A stretch of 58,894 bases of DNA from DAITPV01 sp050692555. GTDB taxonomy: Bacteria > Actinomycetota > UBA4738 > CALAEC01. The position numbers were made by a program, and so were the translations under genes. The DNA is taken from NCBI GenBank assembly GCA_050692555.1, contig JBOGVS010000018.1:1-58894 (forward strand), given 5' to 3'. Positions 42,605 to 51,534 of the stretch are shown here, in pieces. Below the pieces are notes generated by a model. It did no database searches. It saw nothing but the letters and a program-made list of their open reading frames with translations, and had not been told where the DNA came from. Position 1 is the first letter of the stretch. Each line of letters opens with the position of its first letter.

Positions 42605-42973
42605 CTAGGCCGATGGCCGGTGAGTGATCTCGAAGACGTTCCCTTCGGGGTCCCGGAAGTACGCCCACGAGGACTCCTCCCCCACGATGATCTCGGAGAT
42701 CGGCTCGGCGCCGCGTCGGATCAGCTCCCTACGGGCAGCCTCGATGTCCTCCACGGCGAATCCCACCTGGAACCTGGGTCTGTCGTACTGGGGCGCGTCG
42801 GACCGCTCGAGAATCTCGAACTTGCGGCCCTCGAGCTGGAACTCGACATAGTCCGGCCCCGACCCGGCTTCGGGCAAACCCAGCAGATCTCCCCAGAAGC
42901 GGCGTTGGGCCTGCAGATCTTGAACCACCACTCCGATCCAGGTCGGCCACCCCAGCGATGCTCGCTCTGCCAT
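42605..42973 (-). CDS. VOC-family (glyoxalase-like) protein
   Basis: 122 residues from ATG 42973. The upstream open frame runs into the tRNA gene and is not used. TWIGVVVQDLQAQRRFWGDLLGL, ERKFEI-type strand (GRKFEILERSD), QVGFAVEDIEAARRELIRRGAE and YFRDPEGNVFEITHRP follow the two-module VOC fold. The last Glu (VFEITH) is kept, while the first ligand His is replaced by Trp/Ile. Catalytic role uncertain. Confidence 0.8.
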   Translation of the reverse strand: MAERASLGWPTWIGVVVQDLQAQRRFWGDLLGLPEAGSGPDYVEFQLEGRKFEILERSDAPQYDRPRFQVGFAVEDIEAARRELIRRGAEPISEIIVGEESSWAYFRDPEGNVFEITHRPSA

Positions 42974-42980
42974 CCCTTCG

Positions 42981-43054
42981 TACGCCCGGAGGGACTCGAA
43001 CCCCCAACCTTCTGGTCCGTAGCCAGACGCTCTATCCAATTGAGCTACGGGCGC
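42981..43054 (-). tRNA. tRNA-Arg(ACG)
   Basis: A 74-nt cloverleaf on the minus strand. Acceptor GCGCCCG pairs with CGGGCGT (one G-T pair). D-arm GCTCAATTGGATAGAGC, anticodon loop CTACGGA with anticodon ACG (read as ICG), and T-arm GGGGGTTCGAGTCCCTC-like. The discriminator is A and no CCA is encoded. Confidence 0.95.
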
Positions 43055-43058
43055 AACG

Positions 43059-43147
43059 CGGAGGCGGCGCGATTTGAACGCGCGAGGGGCTTGCACCCCA
43101 ACGGGATTAGCAATCCCGCGCCATAGGCCAGACTAGGCGACGCCTCC
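43059..43147 (-). tRNA. tRNA-Ser(GCT)
   Basis: An 89-nt cloverleaf with the long variable arm of serine tRNAs. Acceptor GGAGGCG pairs with CGCCTCC. The anticodon stem CGGGA/TCCCG holds loop TTGCTAA, anticodon GCT. The T-arm contains GTTCAAATC. Discriminator G, no encoded CCA. Only 4 nt separate it from tRNA-Arg, so they are probably co-transcribed. Confidence 0.95.
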
Positions 43148-43203
43148 CGTACAAGTCTAGCGGGACGGACGACGGTGCGGGCCGGGAGACCGAACCCGGT
43201 CGC

Positions 43204-43209
43204 TACAAT
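43204..43209 (+). promoter_or_regulatory. -10 box (TACAAT) for cphB
   Basis: TACAAT ends 11 nt before the cphB ATG, giving a leaderless or very short leader. The -35 region is not obvious. Confidence 0.5.
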
Positions 43210-43220
43210 GGGAATCCACC

Positions 43221-44084
43221 ATGCCACCCGACGACGCCGCTCCGCTCCAGACCGTCCGAGGCACTGCCGGCCCGGTCATCATGATCGGCGGCGCAGAGGA
43301 CAAACGGCGCGACCGGGTCATCCTGTCCCGGTTCGTGGAGCTGGCGGGAGGGTCGGAGGCCGCCATCCTGGTGATCAGCACGGCCTCCACCTTCGGCGAA
43401 CGGGCCAACGAGAAGTACACCGAGCTGTTCACCGGGCTGGGCGCGGCCCGCGTGGAGGGAATCCGGCCCATGACCCGCGAGGAAGCCAGCGATCCCGCGG
43501 TCACCGCGCGCGTCCAGGAGGCCACCGGGGTGTTCCTGACCGGAGGCAATCAGGTTCGCCTGGTCTCGGTGGTCGGCGGCACCCGTTTGGAGGACGCCCT
43601 GGTGTCGGCCCACGACCGGGGGGTGGTCATCGCCGGGACCTCCGCGGGAGCCAGCGCCGTGGCCACCCACATGGTGGCCTTCGGACGCCCCGGGGCCAGC
43701 CCGAAGCACCGGATGATCCACATCTCGGCGGGGCTGGGACTGGTCGACGGCGTGGTGGTCGATCAGCACTTCGAGCAGCGCGGCCGATGGGGCCGGCTCC
43801 TGGCGGCCATCGCCATGTCGCCGAGCCTCCTGGGGATCGGACTCGACGAGGACACCGCGGCGATCGTCCACGCCGACCGCACCCTGGAGGTGATCGGGAA
43901 GGGGTCGGTGACGATCATCGACGGCTCCCAGGTGGCTACCGACGCGTTCCACATCAAGGGACACCGTCCCATGATGGTGTCCGGCGCCGTGGTGCACGCG
44001 CTCCCCGCCGGCCACCGGTTCGACCTCCGGGCCCGCCGGCTGATCCCGGACCGGGAGGACGAAGCCCGGGAGGCGTCCGAGTGA
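43221..44084 (+). CDS. cphB: Cyanophycinase
   Basis: 287 residues of the S51-type peptidase family, which cuts cyanophycin into beta-Asp-Arg dipeptides. Nucleophile Ser in IAGTSAGASAVATHM, plus IMIGGAEDK, FLTGGNQVRLVSV, DQHFEQRGRWGRL and GIGLDEDTAAIV are all typical. Cytosolic: no signal peptide. Its TGA overlaps the GTG of cphA by 4 nt (GTGA), so degradation and synthesis genes are translationally coupled. Confidence 0.95.
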   Translation: MPPDDAAPLQTVRGTAGPVIMIGGAEDKRRDRVILSRFVELAGGSEAAILVISTASTFGERANEKYTELFTGLGAARVEGIRPMTREEASDPAVTARVQEATGVFLTGGNQVRLVSVVGGTRLEDALVSAHDRGVVIAGTSAGASAVATHMVAFGRPGASPKHRMIHISAGLGLVDGVVVDQHFEQRGRWGRLLAAIAMSPSLLGIGLDEDTAAIVHADRTLEVIGKGSVTIIDGSQVATDAFHIKGHRPMMVSGAVVHALPAGHRFDLRARRLIPDREDEAREASE

Positions 44085-46909
44085 GCTCGGAGCGTCAGAG
44101 CGCCACCCGGACCCGGGCCGACCGCAAGCGCACCAAACGCGAGCCGGCCTCCGCCAAGCCTCCGGCCAAGCCGGACCTGAAGATCCTTCAGACCCAGGTG
44201 TTCCGGGGGCCGAACTACTACTCCTACGAGCCGGCCATCCGCCTGCTCGTGGACCTGGGGTCGCTGGAGCACTGGCCGTCGAACACGCTCGAGGGGTTCA
44301 ACGCGGCGCTGCTGGAGGTGGCTCCGGGCATCCGCAAGCACTCCTGCTCTCTGGGGCGGCCCGGAGGCTTCGTGGAGCGAATGGAGGACGGCACGTGGCT
44401 GGGGCACGTCGCGGAGCACGTGGCCATCGAGCTTCAACGCGAAACGGGCGCCCACGTGTACCGGGGGAAGACGAGAAGCACCGGCACGCCAGGCCGGTAC
44501 AACGTGATCTTCGGGTACAGCGAGGAGCGGGTGGGCCTGGAGGCCGGCAAGCTCGCGGTTCGCCTGGTCAACCACCTGGTGGAGCTGGAGCCCGGGTTCG
44601 ACCTCCTGAAGGAGATCGAGAAGCTGATCCTCCTGGCCGAGCGGCGAGCGTTCGGCCCCTCGACCCAGGCCCTCATCGACGAGGCGGCCAGCCGGGACAT
44701 CCCCTACATCCGGCTGAACGACCAGTCCCTGGTCCAGCTGGGGCAGGGGACGTACCAGCGGAGGATCCGGGCCACCATGACCTCGATGACCCCGGCCCTG
44801 TCCGTGGACATCGCCTCCGACAAGAACCTCACCAACCGCCTCCTGGGATCGGCCGGCCTGCCGGTCCCCCGCTCGGAGATCGTCCGCACGGAGGAGGAGG
44901 CAGTGGCCTCGGCCCGGAAGATGGGCTTCCCGGTGGTGGTCAAGCCGCTGGACGGCAACCACGGACGTGGAGTGGCCCTGGACCTGCGGAACGAACGAGC
45001 GGTCCGAACCGGGTTCAAGCGAGCGATCCCGGAATCACGCCAGGGACTGATGGTCGTGGAGTCCTTCGTCACGGGGAACGACTACCGGGTCCTGGTGATC
45101 GGCGGACGGATGGTGGCCGTGGCCGAGCGGATCCCCGCCCACCTGATCGGCGACGGGAAACACTCCGTCCGGGAGCTTGTCGACATCACCAACCAGGATC
45201 CCCGCCGGGGAATCGGGCACGAGAAGATCCTGACCCGGATCAAGGTCGACGACGCCGCCAGGGAGCTTGTCCGCAAGCAGGGCTACGGCCTCGACGACAT
45301 CCCGCCCAAGGACGAGATGGTGAAGCTAGCGGCCACCGGCAACATGTCCACCGGCGGGATCTCCATCGACCGGACCTGGGAAGCGCACGAGGAGAACGTG
45401 GAGATCGCCGAAGAGGCCGCCCGGGTGGTCGGCCTCGACGTGGCCGGCATCGACTTCCTGACCCCGGACATCTCCCAGCCGGTGCGGGAGTCGGGCGGGG
45501 CCATTGTCGAGGTCAACGCGGCGCCGGGGTTCCGGATGCACAGCCACCCCACGGAGGGCGAGGCCCAGTACGTGGCCAAGCCGGTGATCGACCTGCTGTT
45601 CCCTCCCGGGACCCCGTCGCGGATCCCGATCGTGGCGGTCACCGGGTCGAACGGCAAGACCACCACGGTCCGGATGATCGCCCACATCTTCACCAGGATG
45701 GGGCGGCGGGTGGGGATGACCACCACCGACGGCATCTACATCGACGAGCGCCTGGTGAAGAAGGCCGATGCCAGCGGTCCCAAGTCGGCGCTCATGGTTC
45801 TTCAGAACCCCCGGGTCGACTTCGCCGTGTTCGAGGTGGCCCGAGGAGGGATCCTCCGCGAGGGGCTGGGATACGGCCGAAACGACGTCGCGGTGGTCAC
45901 CAACGTCACCGGAGACCACCTGGGGCTCAAGGAGATCGACTCACTCGAGCAGCTTGCCCACGTGAAGCGGGTCATCGTGGAAGCTGTCCCTCGGACCGGT
46001 GCCGCGGTGCTCAACGCCGACGACCCATTGGTTGCCGACATGCGCCGGCACTGCTCCGGGACCGTGATCCTGTTCTCGATGCAGGAGAACAACGAGCTGG
46101 TGGAGCGGTGGGTCCGCCGGGGACGCAAGGCCGTGACGCTCAGCAACGACGAGCGAGGCGAGCGGATCGTGATCCGCGAAGGACGGCGGACCATGCCCAT
46201 CGGCTACACGCACCTCCTGCCGGCCACGTTCGACGGCCGGGCCCGGATGATGGTCCAGAACGCCCTGGCCGCGGCGGCCGCCGCCCACGCATCCGGCGCC
46301 CATCTCCACGACATCCGCCAGGGCCTCCGGACCTTCAGCACCTCGATCTTCCAGGCACCCGGCCGCCTCAACCTGGTCGACCTGGGCGGGGTGAAGGTGC
46401 TGATCGACTACGCGCACAATCCCCATGGTCTCGAGGCGCTGGGGGACTTCGTGGAGCGGGTGACGGCCGCCGCTCCCACCGGCGGCGCTCCGGGGACCCC
46501 TTCCTGGTCGGCCAACCTTCGGGTGGCGGTGGTGGCCACCCCCGGAGACCGCCGGGAAGATGACATGCGCGAGGTGGGCCGGGTGGCGGCTCGCCACTTC
46601 GACGACGTCATCGTCCGCGAGGACGAGCACACCAGGGGCCGGAAGCGGGGAGAGGCGGCGGCCCTGGTGATGGAGGGTGTGCAGGAGGCCATGAGGACGG
46701 GGGCCCGAGCCGGAAACGCCGAGATCGTGCTCGAGGAGATCGAGGCGGTGCGCCGGGCCCTGGCCCGGAGCCGCCCGGGCGACCTCGTGGTGGTGTGCGT
46801 GGACCACGCCCGAGAGGTGTTCATGGAGCTGGAATCGATCCGCAACGCGAACGGCTCCCTGGGTGGGAACGGCCAGCCGGTGTCGATCGACGGCCAGACC
46901 GGCCGCTAG
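44081..46909 (+). CDS. cphA: Cyanophycin synthetase
   Basis: 942 residues from GTG 44081. Three parts: an N-terminal domain after a basic tail (VFRGPNYYSYEPAIRLLVDLG, AEHVAIELQRETGA), a central ATP-grasp domain (about 190-470: NRLLGSAGLPVPRSEI, VVVKPLDGNHGRGVALDL, VEVNAAPGFRMHSHP) and a C-terminal Mur-ligase domain with P-loop GSNGKTTT (Gly522-Lys526), DYAHNPHGL and a ligase end. CphA adds Asp with the ATP-grasp site and Arg with the Mur-like site to make a nitrogen and carbon store. The frame is open upstream through cphB, but the overlapping GTG fits the family start. The stop overlaps the convergent gene's stop at CTAG. Confidence 0.95.
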   Translation: MSSERQSATRTRADRKRTKREPASAKPPAKPDLKILQTQVFRGPNYYSYEPAIRLLVDLGSLEHWPSNTLEGFNAALLEVAPGIRKHSCSLGRPGGFVERMEDGTWLGHVAEHVAIELQRETGAHVYRGKTRSTGTPGRYNVIFGYSEERVGLEAGKLAVRLVNHLVELEPGFDLLKEIEKLILLAERRAFGPSTQALIDEAASRDIPYIRLNDQSLVQLGQGTYQRRIRATMTSMTPALSVDIASDKNLTNRLLGSAGLPVPRSEIVRTEEEAVASARKMGFPVVVKPLDGNHGRGVALDLRNERAVRTGFKRAIPESRQGLMVVESFVTGNDYRVLVIGGRMVAVAERIPAHLIGDGKHSVRELVDITNQDPRRGIGHEKILTRIKVDDAARELVRKQGYGLDDIPPKDEMVKLAATGNMSTGGISIDRTWEAHEENVEIAEEAARVVGLDVAGIDFLTPDISQPVRESGGAIVEVNAAPGFRMHSHPTEGEAQYVAKPVIDLLFPPGTPSRIPIVAVTGSNGKTTTVRMIAHIFTRMGRRVGMTTTDGIYIDERLVKKADASGPKSALMVLQNPRVDFAVFEVARGGILREGLGYGRNDVAVVTNVTGDHLGLKEIDSLEQLAHVKRVIVEAVPRTGAAVLNADDPLVADMRRHCSGTVILFSMQENNELVERWVRRGRKAVTLSNDERGERIVIREGRRTMPIGYTHLLPATFDGRARMMVQNALAAAAAAHASGAHLHDIRQGLRTFSTSIFQAPGRLNLVDLGGVKVLIDYAHNPHGLEALGDFVERVTAAAPTGGAPGTPSWSANLRVAVVATPGDRREDDMREVGRVAARHFDDVIVREDEHTRGRKRGEAAALVMEGVQEAMRTGARAGNAEIVLEEIEAVRRALARSRPGDLVVVCVDHAREVFMELESIRNANGSLGGNGQPVSIDGQTGR

Positions 46910-47319
46910 GTCCTACCGTCTTTGGTGATCCCGTAGAGGGCGCGTTCGGTGCGGATGCACCGGTCCTCGACGTACCGGAGCCCGGCGCTCTCAGCGATCT
47001 CCCTAGCTTCCTGCGACAGGATGCCGCTCTGAAGCCACAGGGCCTTGGCCCCGACCGCCACGGCCTGGCGGGCCACCTCCGGCGTGTACTGCGGGCGGCG
47101 GAACACGTTCACCAGGTCGATGGGGTCGGGCACGTCCTCGAGCCGCGGGTACACCTTCAGCCCGAGGATCTCCTCGTGGTGGGGGTTCACCGGGATCACC
47201 CGGAACCCGGCGTTGAGCATGGCGGCCGGAACGGAGTGCGCCGGCTTGGCCGGGTCGTCGGACATCCCCACCACGGCGATGGTGTTCGAGTCCCGGAGGA
47301 TCTCTTCGACGGGATCCAT
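46906..47319 (-). CDS. CoA-binding domain (YccU-type) protein
   Basis: 137 residues with the Rossmann-like CoA-binding fold: TIAVVGMSDDPAKPAHSVP, AGFRVIPVNPHHEEILGLKVYPRLEDVP, LVNVFRRPQYTPEVA, and LWLQSGI. YccU-type proteins bind CoA. Partner unknown. ATG 47319 chosen because the conserved part starts just behind it. Two palindromes lie 57-97 bp upstream. Confidence 0.88.
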   Translation of the reverse strand: MDPVEEILRDSNTIAVVGMSDDPAKPAHSVPAAMLNAGFRVIPVNPHHEEILGLKVYPRLEDVPDPIDLVNVFRRPQYTPEVARQAVAVGAKALWLQSGILSQEAREIAESAGLRYVEDRCIRTERALYGITKDGRT

Positions 47320-47375
47320 TGGCTCCAGCGTACCGGGGATCGCGGTTCGCGTCCGGGTGGGGGTCGACCGTGCTG

Positions 47376-47416
47376 GTACTAAGTACGACTGACCGCGCGC
47401 CACTCGTACTAAGTAC
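47376..47416. promoter_or_regulatory. Paired palindromic operator GTACTAAGTAC x2
   Basis: Two identical 11-bp palindromes (GTACT-A-AGTAC) at 47376-47386 and 47406-47416, 30 bp apart start to start, or three helical turns. Flanking bases extend the symmetry to an imperfect 15-bp inverted pair (one mismatch). They lie in the 141-bp gap before the CoA-binding gene and after the citrate synthase stop. Same-face dimer sites suggest cooperative repression or activation. Confidence 0.55.
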
Positions 47417-47460
47417 CAGCTAGAGACACCAGCCCCCCCGGACGGGAGGGCGAGTATCGG

Positions 47461-48993
47461 TCAGGCCGCCGGGACGGGCTCGGGTGGCTCCGGGCCCACG
47501 TACCGGGCGCTGGGACGGATCAGGCGGTTGTCGGCGGCCTGCTCCATCACGTGCGCGCACCACCCGATCACCCGGCTGCAGGCGAACGTCGGGGTGAACA
47601 GCTCGCGGGGCATCCCCACGATGTCCAGGACGATGCCGGCGTAGTACTCCACGTTGGGGTACAGCTCCCGGCCCGGCTTGAGCTCATGGAGGACCTCCAC
47701 GGCCTTCTCCTCCACATACTTGGCGAACTGCACTCGCTCGCCGTTGAGCCGTTCGGCCACGTCGCGAAGCATCACGGAGCGGGGATCGTCCGTCCTGTAC
47801 ACCCGGTGGCCGAAACCCATCAGCCGGCGCCCCTCGGTGACCGCGTCCCGGAGCCACGGTTCGGCCCGCTCCCGGTCGCCGATCTCCTCGATCATGTCCA
47901 GGGCCCGGCTGGGGGCTCCGCCGTGCAGCGGGCCGGACAGGGCGCCGAGGGCGCCACAGATCGCGGAGCCCAGGTCCGCTCCGGTGGAGGTGATGACCCG
48001 GGCGGTGAACGTCGAGGCGTTGAACCCGTGGTCGATCGTCAGCGTCAGGTACGTCTCGATGGCCCGGGCCGCCTCCTGATCCGGACGCTCACCGCTCATC
48101 ATGTACAGGTAGTTGGCGGCGTGGTCCAGATCCGGGTGGGGCTCCACCGGCTCCTGTCCCTGCCGGAGCCGGTACAGCGCGGTCACCAGCGTGGGGAACA
48201 CCGCGCAGGTCCGGAGGGCCTGCTGCCGGAGCTCATCCACTCCGGCGTCCAGCCAGGGCCGGTAGCCGAGGGCCCCGGCCATCAGCGAGTAGGTCGAACG
48301 CAGGGCATCCAGGGGGACGAACTCTTCACCCAATCGGGCCACCGCCGGCAGCAGGTCACGGATGGCGTCGGGGATCACTCGCAGCGGGCGGACCCGTTCG
48401 ATGAACTCTTTCCGCTGGCGCTCGTCGGGGAGTTTCCCCTCGAACAGCAGGTGCCACGCGTCCTCGAAGGTCCGGGCCCGCGCCAGGTCCGGGGCGCTGT
48501 ACTGCCGGTAGTGGAAGAACCCCTCGCGCCCGCGCACGTCTCCGATCTCCGTCTCGGCCACCGGCACGCCTTCCAGGCCCTTGGGGATCTCCGCGGCCGG
48601 GGTGCCCACCGGCTGGATCTGGGCCACGTGCATGAGGTCCCGGATCGACACGATCCCCAGCAGGCGGCCGTCCTCCACCACCGGGAGGTGCCGGTAGCTC
48701 CGCTCCTCCATCTGATTGAAGGCCTCGGTGAGCGGGGTGTCCGGGTCGACGGTGTCGGGGTCCGCGGTCATCAGCTCGGACACCGGGATATCGGACGTCC
48801 CCTGGGCGGCCAGCCGGATGAGGTCGCGCTCGGTGACGATCCCCACGCACCGGCCGTCGTCCACGACCACCACCGATCCCACCCCGGTCTCCTGCATCCG
48901 CCGGGCGGTCTCGGTCATGGCATCATCCGGCGCCGCGGTCAGCACCGGGGAGCTCATGATCTCGCGTACGGTCGTTGCCCTCGTCTCAGCCAC
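47461..48993 (-). CDS. Citrate synthase with N-terminal CBS pair
   Basis: 510 residues. Two CBS domains at about 8-130 (VREIMSSPVLTAAPDDAMTE, RHLPVVEDGRLLGIVSIRDL) precede a citrate-synthase fold. Catalytic parts: IDHGFNASTF (His), GPLHGGAPSRALDM (His), LMGFGHRVYRTDDPR, and FACSRVIGWCAH near the end. Normal citrate synthases lack CBS domains. CBS pairs bind adenine nucleotides, so energy-charge control of carbon entry is a likely role. 2-Methylcitrate synthase activity cannot be excluded. Confidence 0.88.
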   Translation of the reverse strand: MAETRATTVREIMSSPVLTAAPDDAMTETARRMQETGVGSVVVVDDGRCVGIVTERDLIRLAAQGTSDIPVSELMTADPDTVDPDTPLTEAFNQMEERSYRHLPVVEDGRLLGIVSIRDLMHVAQIQPVGTPAAEIPKGLEGVPVAETEIGDVRGREGFFHYRQYSAPDLARARTFEDAWHLLFEGKLPDERQRKEFIERVRPLRVIPDAIRDLLPAVARLGEEFVPLDALRSTYSLMAGALGYRPWLDAGVDELRQQALRTCAVFPTLVTALYRLRQGQEPVEPHPDLDHAANYLYMMSGERPDQEAARAIETYLTLTIDHGFNASTFTARVITSTGADLGSAICGALGALSGPLHGGAPSRALDMIEEIGDRERAEPWLRDAVTEGRRLMGFGHRVYRTDDPRSVMLRDVAERLNGERVQFAKYVEEKAVEVLHELKPGRELYPNVEYYAGIVLDIVGMPRELFTPTFACSRVIGWCAHVMEQAADNRLIRPSARYVGPEPPEPVPAA

Positions 48994-49002
48994 GGAGTCT
49001 CC

Positions 49003-50352
49003 TCACTCGACCCGGTGCAGCTTCTCGTACACGTCTCGGAACAGCCCCTGCGGGTCCATCCGCTCCTTGACCTTCCGGTAGTTGGGTTCGTGGTAGATCG
49101 ACCAGAACCGCTCGCTGGAGTAGTGGTTCCGGGAGATCAACGTCTTGATGCCGCCCAGCTCGTGGGTCTTCTCCTCGAGCACCTCCGACCGGTCCACGGC
49201 CGGATCGTTGTTCCGCATCCCGTACACGGCAAGGTCCATGAACAGGTCGGTCTCCAGGGAGGCTGCCCGATCCTCAGCCAGCCACGGATACGGCTCGGGA
49301 ACTCGATACGGGACCACCCACAGCGGGAAGTACGGCATGTCTCGAAGGTACCAGTCGTAGAACTCCGGGCACCGCCGGGAAGGGATGAAGTAGTCGCACA
49401 CCACGTCGGGACGCCGGCGTAGGCGGAACAGCGGCGCCAGGCGCTTGGACCACCGGATCAGGTTGGTGGACCCCAGGAACGGCTTGCCCACCAGGAACCG
49501 GACCGGCTTCCACTCCAGCGGAGGGACCGTCCGGGTCAGCCAGTGGGCTTCCGTGTCGTAGCGGAACAGGTAGTCCGGGGTGGTCAGGTGGTCCCGGCGT
49601 CGCCGGAGCGTGCTCTTGTAGTAGACGTTCAGCCAGCGGTAATCGCTGGTGGATGGAGCCCGGTCCTCGAACCGGGCCAGGCACAGGACGAACGCGTTCG
49701 GCCCGTGGACGATGCCGTCGACGAAGTCCGCGTCGCCGGCTTCACAATGCTCGAGCACCGCCCGGTGGAAGGAGCCCGCGTCCGGATGGCGCACGTACTC
49801 CATGCGGACGAACGGCTTGGCCGGGTACAGACGGAAGGTCAGCCGGCTGAGGACGCCGAGCGTGCCGTAGGAGCCGTGGATCATCCCGAACACCAGTGGC
49901 TCGCTCTCGGGCGAGCACGTCAGGACCTCACCGGTCCCCGTGACGATCTCGTACTCGAGGCAGGTGTCGTGGAACCCGCCACGGCGGAACGACGTCGACT
50001 CCACCGAGCAGCCGGACACCGCGCCCCCCAGCGTGATCCCTTCCAGCTCCGGAACCACCCCCGGAAGGAGCCCGTGAGGAAGGGTGGCCTCCACGATCCG
50101 GCGGAACGTGACGCCCGGCTCGGCCACGCACCGCCGGCCCTCCACGTCGACCTCCAGGATCCGGTCGAGACCGGAGAGGTCGATGGGCCGGCCCCGGAAC
50201 CGAGGGTCGCGGGTGGGGAGGGGGACGACGTGGTGCTGGCCTCCCTTGTCGATGTGGACCGGCCCCCGCCCACCGCCGAGTTCACGGACCTGCCGGGCCA
50301 CGGCGGCCACCCGCCGGTCGTGCTCCACCGATCCTTGCGTGGTCCGGCTCAC
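49003..50352 (-). CDS. FAD-linked oxidase, DHCR24/Diminuto-like
   Basis: 449 residues. An N-terminal PCMH-type FAD-binding domain (PIDLSGLDRILEVDVEGRRCVAEPGVTFRRIVEA, GITLGGAVSGCSVESTS, GSYGTLGVLSRLTFRL) is followed by a C-terminal cap with DYFIPSRRCPEFYDW, HYSSERFWSIY and RKVKERMDPQGLFRDVYEKLH. The whole resembles the delta24-sterol-reductase/Diminuto family. GTG 50352 is only 9 bp from the divergent start. The bacterial substrate is unknown. Confidence 0.85.
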   Translation of the reverse strand: MSRTTQGSVEHDRRVAAVARQVRELGGGRGPVHIDKGGQHHVVPLPTRDPRFRGRPIDLSGLDRILEVDVEGRRCVAEPGVTFRRIVEATLPHGLLPGVVPELEGITLGGAVSGCSVESTSFRRGGFHDTCLEYEIVTGTGEVLTCSPESEPLVFGMIHGSYGTLGVLSRLTFRLYPAKPFVRMEYVRHPDAGSFHRAVLEHCEAGDADFVDGIVHGPNAFVLCLARFEDRAPSTSDYRWLNVYYKSTLRRRRDHLTTPDYLFRYDTEAHWLTRTVPPLEWKPVRFLVGKPFLGSTNLIRWSKRLAPLFRLRRRPDVVCDYFIPSRRCPEFYDWYLRDMPYFPLWVVPYRVPEPYPWLAEDRAASLETDLFMDLAVYGMRNNDPAVDRSEVLEEKTHELGGIKTLISRNHYSSERFWSIYHEPNYRKVKERMDPQGLFRDVYEKLHRVE

Positions 50353-50361
50353 GCGTGAAGG

Positions 50362-51528
50362 ATGCCGGATATGGACTTCGGCGGCTACCAGACCGAGATC
50401 TACCTGGCCGGGATGGCCGGGACCGCTCCCGCGCTTCCGGTGTCCATGGCCCGCCTGGAGGAGAAGGCCTACGAAGCCATGAGTCCTGAGGCCCGGAGCT
50501 ACGTGGCCGGTGGGGCAGGCGCCGAGGACACCATGCGGGCCAACCTCGAGGCGTTCCGGCGCTGGCGACTGGTCCCCCGGGTGCTCCGGGACGTCGCCGC
50601 GCGCGACCTGTCGACCACGCTCCTGGGGGCCGTGCTGCCGTCGCCGATGCTCCTGGCCCCCGTGGGGGTGCTGGGGATCGTTCATCCCCAAGGCGAGCTG
50701 GCGGTGGCCCGAGCGGCCTCGTCTCTGGGCGTGCCGGTGGTGCTCAGCACCGCGGCCTCCCGAAGCATCGAGGAGGTGGCCGAGGCGGCCGGCGACGGCC
50801 CCCGGTGGTTCCAGCTGTACTGGCCGGCCGACGAGAGTCTCACGGCCAGCTTCCTGTCCCGCGCCGAGGCCGCCGGGTATTCCGCGATCGTGCTCACCGT
50901 GGACCTCGATCTCCTGGGCTGGCGTCCCCGAGACCTGGGCCGGGCCTATCTCCCGTTCCTCCACGGGGAGGGCATCGCCCACTTCACCTCCGATCCAGTG
51001 TTTGCGGCGGGCCTGGACCGGCCGCCCGACGAGGACCCCACGGCCGCGGTGATGGCGTGGGTTCCTCAGAACGAGCGTTCCGGCCGGACGTGGGAGGACA
51101 TCCCGGCGCTCCGCGCGCAGACCAGCCTGCCGATCCTGGTGAAGGGCATCCTCCACCCGGACGACGCCCGTCGGGCCGTCGACGCCGGGCTCAGCGGGGT
51201 GGTGGTCTCGAACCACGGCGGGCGGCAGGTGGATGGGGCCATCGGAGCCCTGGACGCGCTGCCCGGGGTGGTCGACGCCGTGGCCGGTGAGGTCCCCGTG
51301 CTGTTCGACAGCGGGATCCGGACGGGGGCCGACGCCATCAAGGCCCTGGCCCTGGGAGCGAACGCCGTCCTGCTGGGCCGGCCCTACGTGTGGGGCCTGG
51401 CCCTGGCCGGGGAGGAGGGAGTGCGCCACGCGGTTCGGTCGCTCCTGGCGGACCTCGACATCACGCTGGGGCTGATGGGGCTCCGCTCGCCGGCCGAGCT
51501 CGACCGGTCGATGCTGGCGCCGGGGTAA
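50362..51528 (+). CDS. FMN-dependent alpha-hydroxy-acid oxidase
   Basis: 388 residues of the lactate oxidase/lactate monooxygenase/glycolate oxidase family. FMN and catalytic motifs: MLLAPVGVLGIVHPQGELA, FQLYWPAD, TVDLDLLGWRPRDL, ILVKGILHPDDA, catalytic His/Arg in VVSNHGGRQVDG, and DSGIRTGADAIKALALGA. It would oxidise an L-2-hydroxy acid (lactate-like). An alternative ATG is at 50371. It is divergent from the FAD-oxidase gene with almost no gap, so its promoter must lie within the neighbour. Confidence 0.88.
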   Translation: MPDMDFGGYQTEIYLAGMAGTAPALPVSMARLEEKAYEAMSPEARSYVAGGAGAEDTMRANLEAFRRWRLVPRVLRDVAARDLSTTLLGAVLPSPMLLAPVGVLGIVHPQGELAVARAASSLGVPVVLSTAASRSIEEVAEAAGDGPRWFQLYWPADESLTASFLSRAEAAGYSAIVLTVDLDLLGWRPRDLGRAYLPFLHGEGIAHFTSDPVFAAGLDRPPDEDPTAAVMAWVPQNERSGRTWEDIPALRAQTSLPILVKGILHPDDARRAVDAGLSGVVVSNHGGRQVDGAIGALDALPGVVDAVAGEVPVLFDSGIRTGADAIKALALGANAVLLGRPYVWGLALAGEEGVRHAVRSLLADLDITLGLMGLRSPAELDRSMLAPG

Positions 51529-51534
51529 CGGTCG

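Noticed and set aside
42974..43096. N-terminal extension of the VOC gene at 42605
   Set aside because: It overlaps tRNA-Arg; the ATG at 42973 gives the full VOC fold.
43175..44080. Extension of cphA upstream through cphB in a second frame
   Set aside because: The upstream part is low-complexity shadow of cphB; the GTG overlap at 44081 fits the CphA start.
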